Source: an uncultured Psychrosphaera sp. (GTDB lineage: Bacteria; Pseudomonadota; Gammaproteobacteria; Enterobacterales; Alteromonadaceae). Taken from it: a DNA stretch of 64,000 bases. Position 1 is the first letter of the stretch, and each line of letters opens with the position of its first letter. A program made the translations under genes and the position numbers. The notes below the pieces were generated by a model, which saw only the letters and a program-made list of their open reading frames with translations, was not told the origin of the DNA and did no database searches. This document shows positions 34,567 to 44,100 of this stretch, piece by piece. The stretch lies in NCBI RefSeq assembly GCF_947500655.1, contig NZ_CANMSK010000001.1:372001-436000 (forward strand). The letters are read 5' to 3'.

Positions 34567-35265
34567 TTAAAAACTTATTTTTATCCCAGCAGATAATAAA
34601 TTAATTTCACTTTCAAGTATACGTTCATCTAGGGTAAACACTTGATAGTCAGCTGTAATACTAAAACTATCTAAAGCATACTCCACACCTAAGGATCCAA
34701 ATGAGTCTAGGTCTGACTCAGTTTTTAGTTTCTCACTTCTATACACTGATTCATATATATTAAATTCCGGTATTTCAACTCTATAGTCAAGAGTTAGTAA
34801 TGGTGCTATTTCCCATTGATTAAGGCCTAACTTAGCTTTAAGGAACAAATTTTCGCCAATGGGATAACGAGCAACTAACGCAAGCGTTTTTGTTGTCGTA
34901 GCTAAAGAAGTTTTAGCACTGCCTGATAAGTTATAGGTGTAAGAAATACCATTGACATTCTTCACAAGACTATTAGATATGTCAACCTTCATACTGGCTT
35001 GACCTAAATCGGTGTAAGAAGCTTCAACAGCAAAATATTGAGTCACTTGATAACCTAAATAAAATTGCATCCCTGTGTCTGAATCATCAAAAGTGTAGTC
35101 GCTATTACTAAGCTCTTCAGTAGTATAAGCATCATCATAAATTCCATAGTCTGCGTTACCGACATTAAAACCAATATAAATATCACCGGGTTCTGAAACG
35201 TTATTAGCGAAAGTTGGAGCGGATAAAAGTAGTATTGCAGAAAATAAAGTAAAAGATTTTAACAT
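34567..35265 (-). CDS. 8-strand outer-membrane beta-barrel protein
   Basis: 232 residues. Signal peptide MLKSFTLFSAILLLSAPTFA, then 'GDIYIGFNVGNADYGIYDDA', 'GMQFYLGYQVTQYFAVEASY', 'TLALVARYPIGENLFLKAKL', 'GVEYALDSFSITADYQVFTL' and a final 'INLLSAGIKISF' with a C-terminal Phe. This is the OmpA-like/porin-family small barrel pattern with no peptidoglycan-binding domain. Its role is probably structural or adhesin-like; unknown. Between two terminators, so monocistronic. Confidence 0.85.
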   Translation of the reverse strand: MLKSFTLFSAILLLSAPTFANNVSEPGDIYIGFNVGNADYGIYDDAYTTEELSNSDYTFDDSDTGMQFYLGYQVTQYFAVEASYTDLGQASMKVDISNSLVKNVNGISYTYNLSGSAKTSLATTTKTLALVARYPIGENLFLKAKLGLNQWEIAPLLTLDYRVEIPEFNIYESVYRSEKLKTESDLDSFGSLGVEYALDSFSITADYQVFTLDERILESEINLLSAGIKISF

Positions 35266-35507
35266 TAAATTCTTCCCTAATTATTAATATTTTTTTAAGT
35301 GGCTGAATCTAAAGGTTTATTTTTAGTTTGTCAATTGGGATCTGGTGATGGCTAATAAAAGAATATAACCATAGAAAACTAAAAGCCGCTAACATAATGT
35401 TAATAGGCTTATTGCTGTCTTTAAAATAATGAGTTAAGTGTAAAGTACAATCAACTCTTTACAGAGTTGATATTTACATTAATCAGGCATTAGTATTTAA
35501 ATCGCAT

Positions 35508-36962
35508 TCATTTTTTATTTTTCGCGTCTGCAATCACAACCAGAATGAAAACAATCACAGCAACAACAGCCCCAATAGGTTTGCCTAAATCACTTGATAA
35601 ATTAATACCAATAGGCGCCGTCATAATATATGAAATGGTAACTGCCGTTGTAATGACAGCAGGAATACTGGTAATCCAATGAAATGCTTTTCGATCAAAT
35701 AAATACTTAGTCGCTAACCATAATACGCTGGTTGATAACAGCATATTTGAGAATGCAAAATAACGCCAAATTACGGAGAAATCTAACTTAGTCATAAAAT
35801 ACGCTATGGTTAAAATTGGCACAGCCAATAATAAACGGTTACGTATGCTTTGCGGAATATTAAACGCATCAACAATAGTTAAGCGTAATGAACGGAAAGC
35901 GGTATCACCTGATGTAATTGGAAATACTGCAACTGCAATAATCGACATTACCCCACCAATTGTTCCCAAGTAACTATTTGCTACATGGTTAACCACTAAA
36001 CCTGGGCCACCAGAATCAAGCAATGCTTTTAAACCTGCATAACCATCTGGAAAAGCGGCAATACCAGCAAGAGCCCATACACAACCTACAATACCTTCAG
36101 ATATCATAGCGCCATAATATACTGGACGTACGTATTTTTCGTTGGTTAAACAACGAGCCATTATTGGTGCTTGAGTTGAGTGGAACCCACTAATAGCACC
36201 ACAGGTAATCGTTATGAATAATAATGGCCAAGTTGGTAATCCATCAGGGTTTGGCTCTAAAAAGTCATGGGCATGATCTGCTTCAAAGTAAGCTAAGAAG
36301 TCTCCAGCAACAGGTAAATGTGGCGCATCCATTAATAATGCCCCGCCAATTAAGGTGGTCATTACAATCATTAACAAACCAAAAATTGGGTAAAACTTAG
36401 TAATAATTTTATCAATTGGTAACAAGGTTGCTAGAAAGTAATAACTTAAGATAGCCAATACCCAAAAAGTATTATTAGCGAAAATAGTACCTTCAAATAT
36501 ATCTAAATGACTAAACAAGCCAGCTGGGCTCATGATAAATACAACGCCTACAAAAAATAGTAGCATAGCGGTAAACACAAGCATAAAACCTTTGAAGACG
36601 ACATTGTAATAACTGCCTGCAATTTCAGGTAAGCTTTTACCATCTTCTTTTATACTCATTACACCAGAGAAAAAGTCATGAACCGCGCCACCTAAAACAT
36701 TACCAAGTACAATCCATACCAAAGCGATAGGTCCATATAACGCACCTAAAATTGGACCAAATATTGGGCCTATTCCAGCAATATTTAAGAACTGGATTAA
36801 AAATGCACGAACAGGATGAACGGCTACGTAGTCAACGCCTTCATTAAATCGTTTTTGAGGTGTATCAATTGTTGGGTCGATACCCGCTTGTTTCTCCACA
36901 AATGGACTATAAAACTTATAACCCAATATTAAGATAGTGATGCAAATAAAAAAGATGAGCAT
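35508..36962 (-). CDS. cstA: CstA-family peptide/pyruvate transporter (short form)
   Basis: 484 residues with about 12-13 membrane segments. The family signature is clear: 'DYVAVHPVRAFLIQFLNIAG', 'IGPIFGPILGALYGPIALVW', 'NVLGGAVHDFFSGVMSIKED', 'GAISGFHSTQAPIMARCLTN' and 'VFPITSGDTAFRSLRLTIVD'. E. coli CstA and BtsT are ~700 residues; this is the shorter form lacking the extra C-terminal helices and is common in marine bacteria. It should import peptides or pyruvate with protons. It has no sensor-kinase gene (BtsSR) next to it. Confidence 0.93.
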   Translation of the reverse strand: MLIFFICITILILGYKFYSPFVEKQAGIDPTIDTPQKRFNEGVDYVAVHPVRAFLIQFLNIAGIGPIFGPILGALYGPIALVWIVLGNVLGGAVHDFFSGVMSIKEDGKSLPEIAGSYYNVVFKGFMLVFTAMLLFFVGVVFIMSPAGLFSHLDIFEGTIFANNTFWVLAILSYYFLATLLPIDKIITKFYPIFGLLMIVMTTLIGGALLMDAPHLPVAGDFLAYFEADHAHDFLEPNPDGLPTWPLLFITITCGAISGFHSTQAPIMARCLTNEKYVRPVYYGAMISEGIVGCVWALAGIAAFPDGYAGLKALLDSGGPGLVVNHVANSYLGTIGGVMSIIAVAVFPITSGDTAFRSLRLTIVDAFNIPQSIRNRLLLAVPILTIAYFMTKLDFSVIWRYFAFSNMLLSTSVLWLATKYLFDRKAFHWITSIPAVITTAVTISYIMTAPIGINLSSDLGKPIGAVVAVIVFILVVIADAKNKK

Positions 36963-37186
36963 AAGCTAATTTCTCTTGTTGTGTTGTTAGTTGAAAGCGA
37001 ATAATCATCGCCTCTTTATTTTTGATATATTTGACGAACAGAATCAAAAGGTCAAGCAATCTAACAGAGTTGATTTAATAAACAAAGCCAACCACTTTAA
37101 ATAAATATAATTGCGCTAAATCTTACTCTCACTTTTAAAAATTCAATGAATACGTTAGCCCGTTTTACATTTTAATTAATCTTGTT

Positions 37187-37231
37187 ATTTCTATTTCTAT
37201 TTCTATTTCTATTTCTATTTCTATTTCTAAG
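37187..37231. repeat. (ATTTCT)n microsatellite
   Basis: About seven perfect tandem copies of the hexamer ATTTCT upstream of the cstA promoter region. Non-coding. Confidence 0.9.
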
Positions 37232-37254
37232 AAAAGTAATATTTCATGCACCAT

Positions 37255-37283
37255 AAAAAAACAGGTCAATTGACCTGTTTTTT
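37255..37283. terminator. bidirectional terminator
   Basis: Perfect palindrome AAAAAACAGGTCAA / TTGACCTGTTTTTT. On the minus strand it follows the DsbA-family gene. Confidence 0.85.
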
Positions 37284-37338
37284 AAACGTAGCGTTTTTAT
37301 ACAACTTAGTACTTAAAACTAATATGAAATAGCTGATA

Positions 37339-37977
37339 CTAGATCGCTGATTGAAGTAGTTGTTTAAATGCTTCTACGGGCTGTGCGCCAGCAATTGCAT
37401 TTCTGCGATTAACCACAACGGTAGGAACAGATGAAATCCCCATTTGTTGCCACTGTGATTCTACTTGCTGTACATGTAAAGCTGAGGTTTCATCTTCCAG
37501 TTGCGCTGTGACTGCATTTAGATTCAAACCTACGGTCTCAGCTTCCTTTACCAACACTTCACGGTCAGACACATCTTTATGCTCAGTAAAAAATGCAGAG
37601 AACAAACGTAATTTAAGCTCGGTTTGTAGGTTAAATTCTTTGGCATACTCAAGTAAAACATGGCAATCACGAGTATTTACTATTTTCATTTCTTTAAAGT
37701 AGTCAAAAGAAAAATCAACCTCGTTACCACGAGCTGCCATTTCTACACGAAACTGTGCGCTGCTCTCAGGCGTTGAACCATATTTTCTAGCAGAGTGCGC
37801 ACTTAAGTTTTCACCTTCTAAAGGCATATCTGGGTTAAGTTCAAACGGTTGCCATTCAATTTCAACTTGATCTTGTATGCCAAGCTCTTCAATAGCTTTC
37901 TCTAAATTACGATAACCAATAATGCACCAAGGACAAACTACGTCAGAAACGATATCTATTTTTACTTTATCTACCAT
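37339..37977 (-). CDS. FrnE/DsbA-family oxidoreductase
   Basis: 212 residues, no signal peptide, cytosolic. A thioredoxin-like fold with the active site CPWC near residues 15-18 ('IDIVSDVVCPWCIIGYRNLE'), 'FELNPDMPLEGENLSAHSAR', an all-helical insertion and the cis-proline loop 'GISSVPTVVVNRRNAIAGAQ'. This is the 2-hydroxychromene-2-carboxylate isomerase/FrnE subfamily of DsbA-like proteins, linked in other bacteria to oxidative-stress tolerance. A strong ribosome-binding site (AGAAGG) precedes the ATG. Confidence 0.93.
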   Translation of the reverse strand: MVDKVKIDIVSDVVCPWCIIGYRNLEKAIEELGIQDQVEIEWQPFELNPDMPLEGENLSAHSARKYGSTPESSAQFRVEMAARGNEVDFSFDYFKEMKIVNTRDCHVLLEYAKEFNLQTELKLRLFSAFFTEHKDVSDREVLVKEAETVGLNLNAVTAQLEDETSALHVQQVESQWQQMGISSVPTVVVNRRNAIAGAQPVEAFKQLLQSAI

Positions 37978-38314
37978 AAAACCTTCTTTTTAATATTTTC
38001 TGTAAATGCTTTTGGAAGTGCTAAAAGCTCTCTATTGCCGTTTTAATTGCTATAAAATTGTTTAGACTGAAATTACAGCCCATAATACCGATCGGTATGA
38101 AATAATCAATGAGTTATTATGCAATGTTATTAATCACGCCCCAACTCACTAATTCATTAGAGTTTCAGCTAATAATTTTAAAATAACCAAATAATGTGCC
38201 TTAATTAGATTTAATTAGAAATGTTTATGGATTTGCTAAAAGTATAATTTACCTATGATTTACAAACCGTTATATTAAAATTTAACTAAATGGATAAATT
38301 GAATAGGTAAAATA
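37978..38314. other. 337-bp intergenic region
   Basis: Contains a palindromic AATACCGATCGGTATGAAAT (ATACCGATCGGTAT) near 38086-38099 just upstream of the FrnE-type gene. This is a candidate TetR-type operator. The right part (38230-38314) is duplicated in decayed form at 28265-28372. Confidence 0.55.
38086..38099. promoter_or_regulatory. perfect palindrome, candidate operator
   Basis: ATACCGATCGGTAT, 14 bp, perfectly symmetric, ~110 bp upstream of the FrnE/DsbA-family start. Palindromes of the form ACCGATCGGT are typical of TetR-family operators, but no tetR gene lies beside it. The regulator is unknown. Confidence 0.5.
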
Positions 38315-38689
38315 ATGAAAAAATTAGACTTTCGTCATGGACTCGACTGGTTACTGGCTACTTTTGCACTAATCGCATCTGCGTCTGTGTTACAAACCTT
38401 TATTATTGGAAAGCACTTTATTATTCCAACTGTATTGTTGGTTGTTGCAGTATTTTTCGGGAATTTGGCTTGGTACGGATTTAAGCAAGTTAAATGGGCG
38501 CAGCTGTTAAATTTCTGGTGTGACCTTATTCTTACCAGCCATTGTTTTTTTGCTTTATTTTGGGCAAAAAAATACCGCGAGTTATTAGGCAATACATTTG
38601 AACCTGTCGCGGTTATCTTTACTTTATTGTTGCTTGCATTAACTTGGTTTTACGCAAGTAAAAACCAACTATTTAAACGTAATAACTAA
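38315..38689 (+). CDS. four-TM hypothetical membrane protein
   Basis: 124 residues, four hydrophobic segments ('LLATFALIASASVLQTFIIG', 'FIIPTVLLVVAVFFGNLAWY', 'LLNFWCDLILTSHCFFALFW', 'VAVIFTLLLLALTWFYA') separated by short polar loops. The N-terminal motif 'DFRHGLDW' recurs in the gene remnant at 28373, so the gene was duplicated once. No family is recognised. Isolated, on the plus strand. Confidence 0.6.
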   Translation: MKKLDFRHGLDWLLATFALIASASVLQTFIIGKHFIIPTVLLVVAVFFGNLAWYGFKQVKWAQLLNFWCDLILTSHCFFALFWAKKYRELLGNTFEPVAVIFTLLLLALTWFYASKNQLFKRNN

Positions 38690-38741
38690 TCATAAATATA
38701 ATCGCATCAGTTTTATTGATGCGCTATTTCTTAATGCGATT

Positions 38742-39185
38742 TTATATCCGGCAAGCTTTATTTACTTCACTCTCGTTTACAGGTTGTTTGGTTATAAAGT
38801 CAAATTGAATGGTTGTTGCCACGGTTTGTTTATTGATATTGGTATCAGTAGGAAGCCAAATCCATTTTTCAATTGCCTCTATGGCTGGTTTATCAAAGAG
38901 TGTTTCTGGGAAAGACTTTACAATAATAAGATCATCAGCCATTCCGTTAGAACCGATGATCAATGAAAACTCAACACAGCCAGACACTTTTTCTTCACCC
39001 GCAATAATTGGGTATTTAGGGGCAACTGACTTATCTACAACCCAATAGTTTAAGACTTCGTCTTTATCACCAATTAAGTTTAAATACTCAGAATTATTTA
39101 TTTGAGAATTTTTTATTTGAGTCGTACTTGTCGTACAAGCTGCTAAAAATAAAATACAGCCAACAATTAACAGTAATTTTTTCAC
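38742..39185 (-). CDS. TonB C-terminal-like lipoprotein
   Basis: 147 residues from the GTG at 39185, which has AAGGAAG at 6-nt spacing and directly yields a lipoprotein signal (MKKLLLIVGCILFLAAC). Mature region: 'APKYPIIAGEEKVSGCVEFS', 'LIIGSNGMADDLIIVKSFPE', 'FDKPAIEAIEKWIW' and a final strand 'TTIQFDF', that is, the TonB_C fold. It is a relative of the gene at 13695. As there, no membrane-anchored TonB N-terminus exists, so it is a stand-alone domain of unknown role. Confidence 0.78.
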   Translation of the reverse strand: MKKLLLIVGCILFLAACTTSTTQIKNSQINNSEYLNLIGDKDEVLNYWVVDKSVAPKYPIIAGEEKVSGCVEFSLIIGSNGMADDLIIVKSFPETLFDKPAIEAIEKWIWLPTDTNINKQTVATTIQFDFITKQPVNESEVNKACRI

Positions 39186-39475
39186 AAGACTTCCTTTGCA
39201 GTTCTCACAATTCATTAAACAATATGAATTGCTAAGTAAAATTAATTAGTTAGTCCGTAAGGAGCGAAGAAATGAAGAAACAAGATATAACCAATAAGCC
39301 ATCCTACGACTTTAAGCGAGCAAATAATATATTTAAATTATGAAAAATAAAAGAAAGAACTTTATTAAACCACCAAGGCACAGATTACACAGAGAAAATA
39401 ATTACATTTGCATCCCACATTTATTTTGAGGACGAGACGCTTGTACTCACTAAACAAAATCCCCTAGATAGTATT

Positions 39476-40540
39476 TTATTGATACCGTACAAAACAGTTT
39501 CTCCCCTGCGCTTTTGCTTGGTAAAGGGCTTTGTCCGCTCTTTCCACAATCAACTCTTTCTCGGAGCCACTGTTAACCACTTCAAAATAATAGCCAACTG
39601 AACAGGTTACATGATCTTCTTCGTTACTATCATTGTGAGGTATTTTTTGCGACTGCCATTGCTCTATGATCCTTTGTGCTAATTTCTCACACTCTTGTTC
39701 GGTATTGTTCGATGTCACCACTACAAATTCTTCACCACCATAACGAGCAACAATATCTGTAGTACGTCGAAAAATTTTGCTCAACATATCAGCTTGTAAC
39801 TTAATCACTTTATCGCCTTGGACATGTCCGTAGCCGTCGTTATATTTTTTAAATGAATCCAAATCAATAATAAACACACAAACACTATTTCCAACACGCT
39901 TGTTTAACTCAAGTTGCTCAGCGAATCTAATTTCATAAGTACCACGATTGAAAATATTGGTCAGTTGATCTATTTGGCTTAAGCCAGTGAGTTTAAAATT
40001 GACCATTCTAAGTTTCTTCAACCCACTCTCAATTTGATAAAGCCCTAATAAACCGACAACCATAGAGGACACGACAAAGCACAAATTAATAAAGTTTGAG
40101 GCACCATACACAGGGTAAGAAAACGTTAAAAATGTATAACCTGCTAATGCGATGCCGCAAAGTATTAATGCAGAAATAAAGTTTATTCTAAAAACGAATA
40201 TCGCAAACAAACTGTAAATAATGGTGCCTTCATAAGGGAACGCAAAACCATCTAACTTCCAACACTGAACAATTAACCAATAGTTACTATAAGTCAGCGC
40301 TAGCATGACACAACATACTGTTAACTGATGAAGTTTTGGATAAGAAGGCATAAAGGTAAGTAGAAAGAAAATAATGCAAACGGGAAGTTGCACAAACAAA
40401 CGTGATGAAAAATACACGCTTTCTAATGATGTCGGCAGTACAGAAAGATCGGCAATAATAAAACTGCTTAATATAGCCGTACCTACAAAACTCAGTAACC
40501 TAATAAGCTTGGCATCTACTTTTCTAAAGTCAGTATGCAT
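39476..40540 (-). CDS. membrane diguanylate cyclase (GGDEF)
   Basis: 354 residues. About six hydrophobic segments cover residues 12-170 ('LIRLLSFVGTAILSSFIIAD' to 'LCFVVSSMVVGLLGLY'), followed by a GGDEF domain from 'GLSQIDQLTNIFNRGTYEIR'. The active site is GGEEF (268-272), preceded by the inhibitory I-site RTTD (259-262) at the standard 5-residue spacing, and by 'VFIIDLDSFKKYNDGYGHVQ'. All substrate and metal residues are present, so it should make cyclic di-GMP from GTP with product inhibition. The membrane part is an unclassified MHYT/7TM-like sensor. Confidence 0.93.
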   Translation of the reverse strand: MHTDFRKVDAKLIRLLSFVGTAILSSFIIADLSVLPTSLESVYFSSRLFVQLPVCIIFFLLTFMPSYPKLHQLTVCCVMLALTYSNYWLIVQCWKLDGFAFPYEGTIIYSLFAIFVFRINFISALILCGIALAGYTFLTFSYPVYGASNFINLCFVVSSMVVGLLGLYQIESGLKKLRMVNFKLTGLSQIDQLTNIFNRGTYEIRFAEQLELNKRVGNSVCVFIIDLDSFKKYNDGYGHVQGDKVIKLQADMLSKIFRRTTDIVARYGGEEFVVVTSNNTEQECEKLAQRIIEQWQSQKIPHNDSNEEDHVTCSVGYYFEVVNSGSEKELIVERADKALYQAKAQGRNCFVRYQ

Positions 40541-40853
40541 CTAGGTATTTACCTTATCTATCTCAAAACTCGTAAGAGAGGCAATAGATCTTAATTTGAG
40601 TCTACTCATGGAATTTAACCTAGGTGTAATCTGTAATGAGCCAATAAACGAATAATAAAGTATACCCCGAGAATAAAATTTATTCTCTTATTGATGCTTT
40701 AATACCCATTCATAATATCAGTCTGACTAACAATAGCCCTTTTATATAATAGATTAAGACCGGACAAGATGTCGATTCCGTTCATCTATAAGTAAAAATA
40801 CAAAAAGTCCAAACTATGTTGTTGAGTGTTTTACTTATTTCATTTGCTCTTGA
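40541..40853. other. 313-bp intergenic region
   Basis: Holds the promoter of the diguanylate cyclase gene. No further feature is seen. Confidence 0.35.
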
Positions 40854-41318
40854 TTAGTTTAACTCTGCAAGTTTCAACATAGTATTAAGCGCGGCTTTTA
40901 GGTCCTCTAATTCTTGCCCTGATGGAACCGATTTTTTTGCACAATTATTGATTGCTATAGCATAATCGCTAAATAAACCATTTTGTGGATAACGAGTATC
41001 TAATTGAACCACTAGAGACTCTTTGTAAGTATCTACTTGGTTTTGATAATCATCGGCTTTAGATTTATCTCCCCCTGTAAATTGTAATAAACCAGGGGAT
41101 ACAATTTCATGTTGAATATATTGGTTATAACCGTCAAGCCCTTCCCTAACTATAATTATGTCGTCGTCATCATACTTAGATGGAGCTGATTCAAGTTTCT
41201 TATTAATGAAGTCAATCCAAGCCTGACAAGATTGCATGTCGTTGACTAATCGGGCTGCTGCTGATGGTTGAGTAGTGAAAGCAAGTAAAACTAGAGTGAA
41301 GCCGATTACTTTTTTCAT
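40854..41318 (-). CDS. secreted hypothetical protein
   Basis: 154 residues. Signal peptide MKKVIGFTLVLLAFTTQPSA, then a helical, acidic mature part 'ARLVNDMQSCQAWIDFINKK', 'DDIIIVREGLDGYNQYIQHE', 'AINNCAKKSVPSGQELEDLK', 'AALNTMLKLAELN'. The two cysteines probably form a disulfide, as in small HdeA-like periplasmic helical proteins. No exact family is recognised. Strong ribosome-binding site AAGGA. It stands alone. Confidence 0.6.
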   Translation of the reverse strand: MKKVIGFTLVLLAFTTQPSAAARLVNDMQSCQAWIDFINKKLESAPSKYDDDDIIIVREGLDGYNQYIQHEIVSPGLLQFTGGDKSKADDYQNQVDTYKESLVVQLDTRYPQNGLFSDYAIAINNCAKKSVPSGQELEDLKAALNTMLKLAELN

Positions 41319-41572
41319 TTTATAGTCCTTTATTTATGTTTGTTATTTTAGGGGAATTTTATAAACCTTCTCAATACACTTTAGTTTCAATAAGCAATTA
41401 CGCCAAATTATACTTGTCTATTTAATAAAGCCCAAAACCATCCAATCATGAACTTTTATAAAGCCCTTTGTAATCAATTATGTACAGTTAAACACTAATA
41501 ATATTCACTAGCATTTACCCCCGTTGATTTTTATATTAGTATTCACTTACACAAGAGCAGTAGTAGTTATCA

Positions 41573-42331
41573 ATGCCTCATAAAAAATACATACATCACC
41601 CTACCGTAATTAAAGACCTTGCTATTTTAATAGTCATCAATTTTATTTTTTTAATCGTGTTTATCCAATTTGATATTTTGGAGTGGGCTTACAATTTTTC
41701 TCGCCAACATGAAGGTTTAGAATTAGATGAATGGATACCTTTAGGCCTTACTGTTTCAATCAGTTTATTAGTTTTTTCATTCCGACGAATTAAAGAGCTT
41801 GGTGAAATGGCTCAAAAGCTTGAGCAAATGTCTCTACTGGATTTTTTATCTGGATTAGCTAATCGCCGCGCAGGACAAATTAGCTTGTTATCTTGGTGTG
41901 AACGAGCAGAGCAAAGCCAACAAGCCTTTGTCCTTTATCAACTCAATATCGATAAGTTCTCAAAGGTAAATGAGTTATATGGCCAATTAATTGGTGATGA
42001 AGTTATAAAGAATGTAGCCCAACGTTTAAAAACTAAAATACCTGCAGCAGCTCAATTATTTCGCTGGTTAGATGACAATTTCATTATTGTGATACCGCTA
42101 AATAAAATTGATACGCCCAAACAATTTGCTTATAAAATACAACAAAGTATTAATAATAAAGTCATGCAATCAACCTTATCTTTAACGTGTTCTATTGCTT
42201 ATGCTGTTTGGCAAAAAGGACAAACGACTAATGACATATTATATGAAGTTGAAGATGCCTTGATGGATGTAAAACAGCGCAATAAACAAATAATTGAATC
42301 TAACCACAAAGACGCTTTGACAGCTATTTAA
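41573..42331 (+). CDS. degenerate GGDEF-domain membrane protein
   Basis: 252 residues. Two membrane segments at the N-terminus ('DLAILIVINFIFLIVFIQFD', 'WIPLGLTVSISLLVFSFRRI'), then a GGDEF-fold domain starting 'LEQMSLLDFLSGLANRRAGQ'. The positions of the metal/substrate loop read 'LYQLNIDKFSKVNELYGQLI' (first Asp kept, second changed) and the signature is 'FRWLDDNFIIV' in place of R-Y-G-G-D-E-F. The domain therefore should lack diguanylate cyclase activity and may act as a c-di-GMP-binding or protein-interaction module. Confidence 0.8.
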   Translation: MPHKKYIHHPTVIKDLAILIVINFIFLIVFIQFDILEWAYNFSRQHEGLELDEWIPLGLTVSISLLVFSFRRIKELGEMAQKLEQMSLLDFLSGLANRRAGQISLLSWCERAEQSQQAFVLYQLNIDKFSKVNELYGQLIGDEVIKNVAQRLKTKIPAAAQLFRWLDDNFIIVIPLNKIDTPKQFAYKIQQSINNKVMQSTLSLTCSIAYAVWQKGQTTNDILYEVEDALMDVKQRNKQIIESNHKDALTAI

Positions 42332-42396
42332 CTGAGTTAGAACATCATTCTATTTTATGACGCAGTATTTTATTGCGCTGCTACTTTACGTCTGTG

Positions 42397-43032
42397 CTAC
42401 TTTATATCGCTTAGAACATAGTCAAAATATTTTCTCTGCTCTATGCCCGCTAAATTAGAATTAATTTTGTTTGGGTGTTTATACTCTCCCCAACTTGCCA
42501 CATTACGTCCTACATTTAACTTAGGAAACGTGGCATCTTTTTTAGCAGACAATCCCAAAAAACGACTCATTTTAAGCAAGCTGTTAGGCTCGCTCACATC
42601 AATAGATAAAAAATCATCACGGTTTTCAAAATATTCTTGGACAGCTTTTTCATGACGTTTATAACAATTGGTTAACTCACTATAACTAAGCGGTAAATCA
42701 ATAGAAAAAGTGTTGTGAAAACTACGTTTTAAAATAGGGTGAAACACGCCCGTTTTTGGTTTTAAATGCGGTGCCATTTTGCCAAGTAACATAGTGATTG
42801 ACGGTAGCCACTTATCCAACTCTCTGGTTAAGTAAATAAATTTTGAATTAGGGAATAACTTATCTAAGTGTGGGTACTCGCTAAAACACGGGGCATCAGA
42901 AATAACATCCGCCATTTCAAATGTTTGTTTAGTAAAGCCAGTATGTGCCACAGACAACCCCATCTCCAACAAAGCAACGCTTATGCTAGTAGTACCTGTT
43001 CTTGGTAGGCCAATAATAAAGATCTTAGACAT
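42397..43032 (-). CDS. sulfotransferase-family protein
   Basis: 211 residues from the ATG at 43032, whose N-terminus 'MSKIFIIGLPRTGTTSISVA' is the PAPS 5'-phosphosulfate-binding P-loop (LPRTGTTS). It is followed by 'DAPCFSEYPHLDKLFPNSKF', 'IYLTRELDKWLPS' (the 3'-phosphate-binding strand) and 'FLSIDVSEPNSLLKMSRFLG'. Small single-domain sulfotransferase-like proteins of this shape occur in many marine bacteria; the acceptor is unknown. The longer upstream frame (to 43107) lacks any better start. Confidence 0.82.
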   Translation of the reverse strand: MSKIFIIGLPRTGTTSISVALLEMGLSVAHTGFTKQTFEMADVISDAPCFSEYPHLDKLFPNSKFIYLTRELDKWLPSITMLLGKMAPHLKPKTGVFHPILKRSFHNTFSIDLPLSYSELTNCYKRHEKAVQEYFENRDDFLSIDVSEPNSLLKMSRFLGLSAKKDATFPKLNVGRNVASWGEYKHPNKINSNLAGIEQRKYFDYVLSDIK

Positions 43033-43168
43033 TTGATACCGTTCGGGTTTTAAAGGCCGACAGTATACGCATAACTCGGACACGGGTGGTGAAAAATAAA
43101 TACTCACATGTTAAAAGTAATATTCAGATTTTGAATAATCCATCCATAACCTATAACATTAGTAAAAG

Positions 43169-44014
43169 TTGTGTAACGGCAAACCAATAGAGATTAGTGT
43201 ATTAAAAGTGGAAAAGTTAATTACGACAATAAAGAGTATAACGTCAACACGAAGTACATTACCTTTTGCTGTGTACTCTTCGATTAAAGAACAAAAATTA
43301 TTAAATGTTCCTATAGCAAAACCTCTACTGATTGTAGTGCTAAGTGGTGATAAAGAGTTGGGTGATATTGAGAAATTCACTTGTCACTCTGGCGACTTTA
43401 TATTTTTATCTGACAATCCTGCACTGAGCATGCGTAACATACCAAAAAATGAAGAGTACTTTGCATTACTCATCGAATTTGATCACCACATATTTGATGG
43501 CTTAACACTCACTGCCCCAAGTAAACAAAATTACTGCATTGGTAAGACAACACAAATGTTAGAGAGATGTTTAATTCAATTTGTAGACAGTTGTTTATGG
43601 GCACCTGAAAAAATTACCACAATGCGAAAAAAAGAGATCATAGAAATGTTGTGTTATCTGGGTCACAAGCAAATTTTATCTATGGTAGGTAACGCAAAAA
43701 TAGACCATAGAATTCACGACATGTTTTGTCAGCAAAATTACGAAGAATTAACCATTGAGTATATTTGTCAAACTCTAGCAATGAGCGAATCAACCTTAAG
43801 GCGTAAATTAAAAGCTGAAGGGACAAGCGTACAAGAAATTAAAGATCAAGCAAGACTCGGACAAGGATTAAACCTATTACAAACAACAAATTACCCGATT
43901 GGCCTTATTGCTCAAAAGTGTGGTTATCAATCACAGTCAAGATTTACAGAACGATTTAAAGGACGTTTTGGTTTAACGCCATCTGAACTTAGAAAAACAA
44001 AAATGGTGGGTTAA
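43169..44014 (+). CDS. AraC-family transcriptional regulator
   Basis: Up to 281 residues. The start is uncertain: TTG at 43169 or GTG at 43208 (MEKLITTIKS). The N-terminal AraC-N-like cupin ('SIKEQKLLNVPIAKPLLIVV', 'HSGDFIFLSDNPALSMRNIP') is followed by the C-terminal double helix-turn-helix: 'YICQTLAMSESTLRRKLKAE' and 'IGLIAQKCGYQSQSRFTERF' with the family end 'KGRFGLTPSELRK'. It belongs to the AraC_N/YqhC-like branch. The PEBP gene ~85 bp downstream in the same direction is a possible target or partner. Confidence 0.88.
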   Translation: MCNGKPIEISVLKVEKLITTIKSITSTRSTLPFAVYSSIKEQKLLNVPIAKPLLIVVLSGDKELGDIEKFTCHSGDFIFLSDNPALSMRNIPKNEEYFALLIEFDHHIFDGLTLTAPSKQNYCIGKTTQMLERCLIQFVDSCLWAPEKITTMRKKEIIEMLCYLGHKQILSMVGNAKIDHRIHDMFCQQNYEELTIEYICQTLAMSESTLRRKLKAEGTSVQEIKDQARLGQGLNLLQTTNYPIGLIAQKCGYQSQSRFTERFKGRFGLTPSELRKTKMVG

Positions 44015-44100
44015 GGCGAAAAAGTGACGGTTTTCAGACTAAACCAATTCCAAATAAAGACTAATATGACCTCGTTATCAATTAACTAACGAGGATCAAC

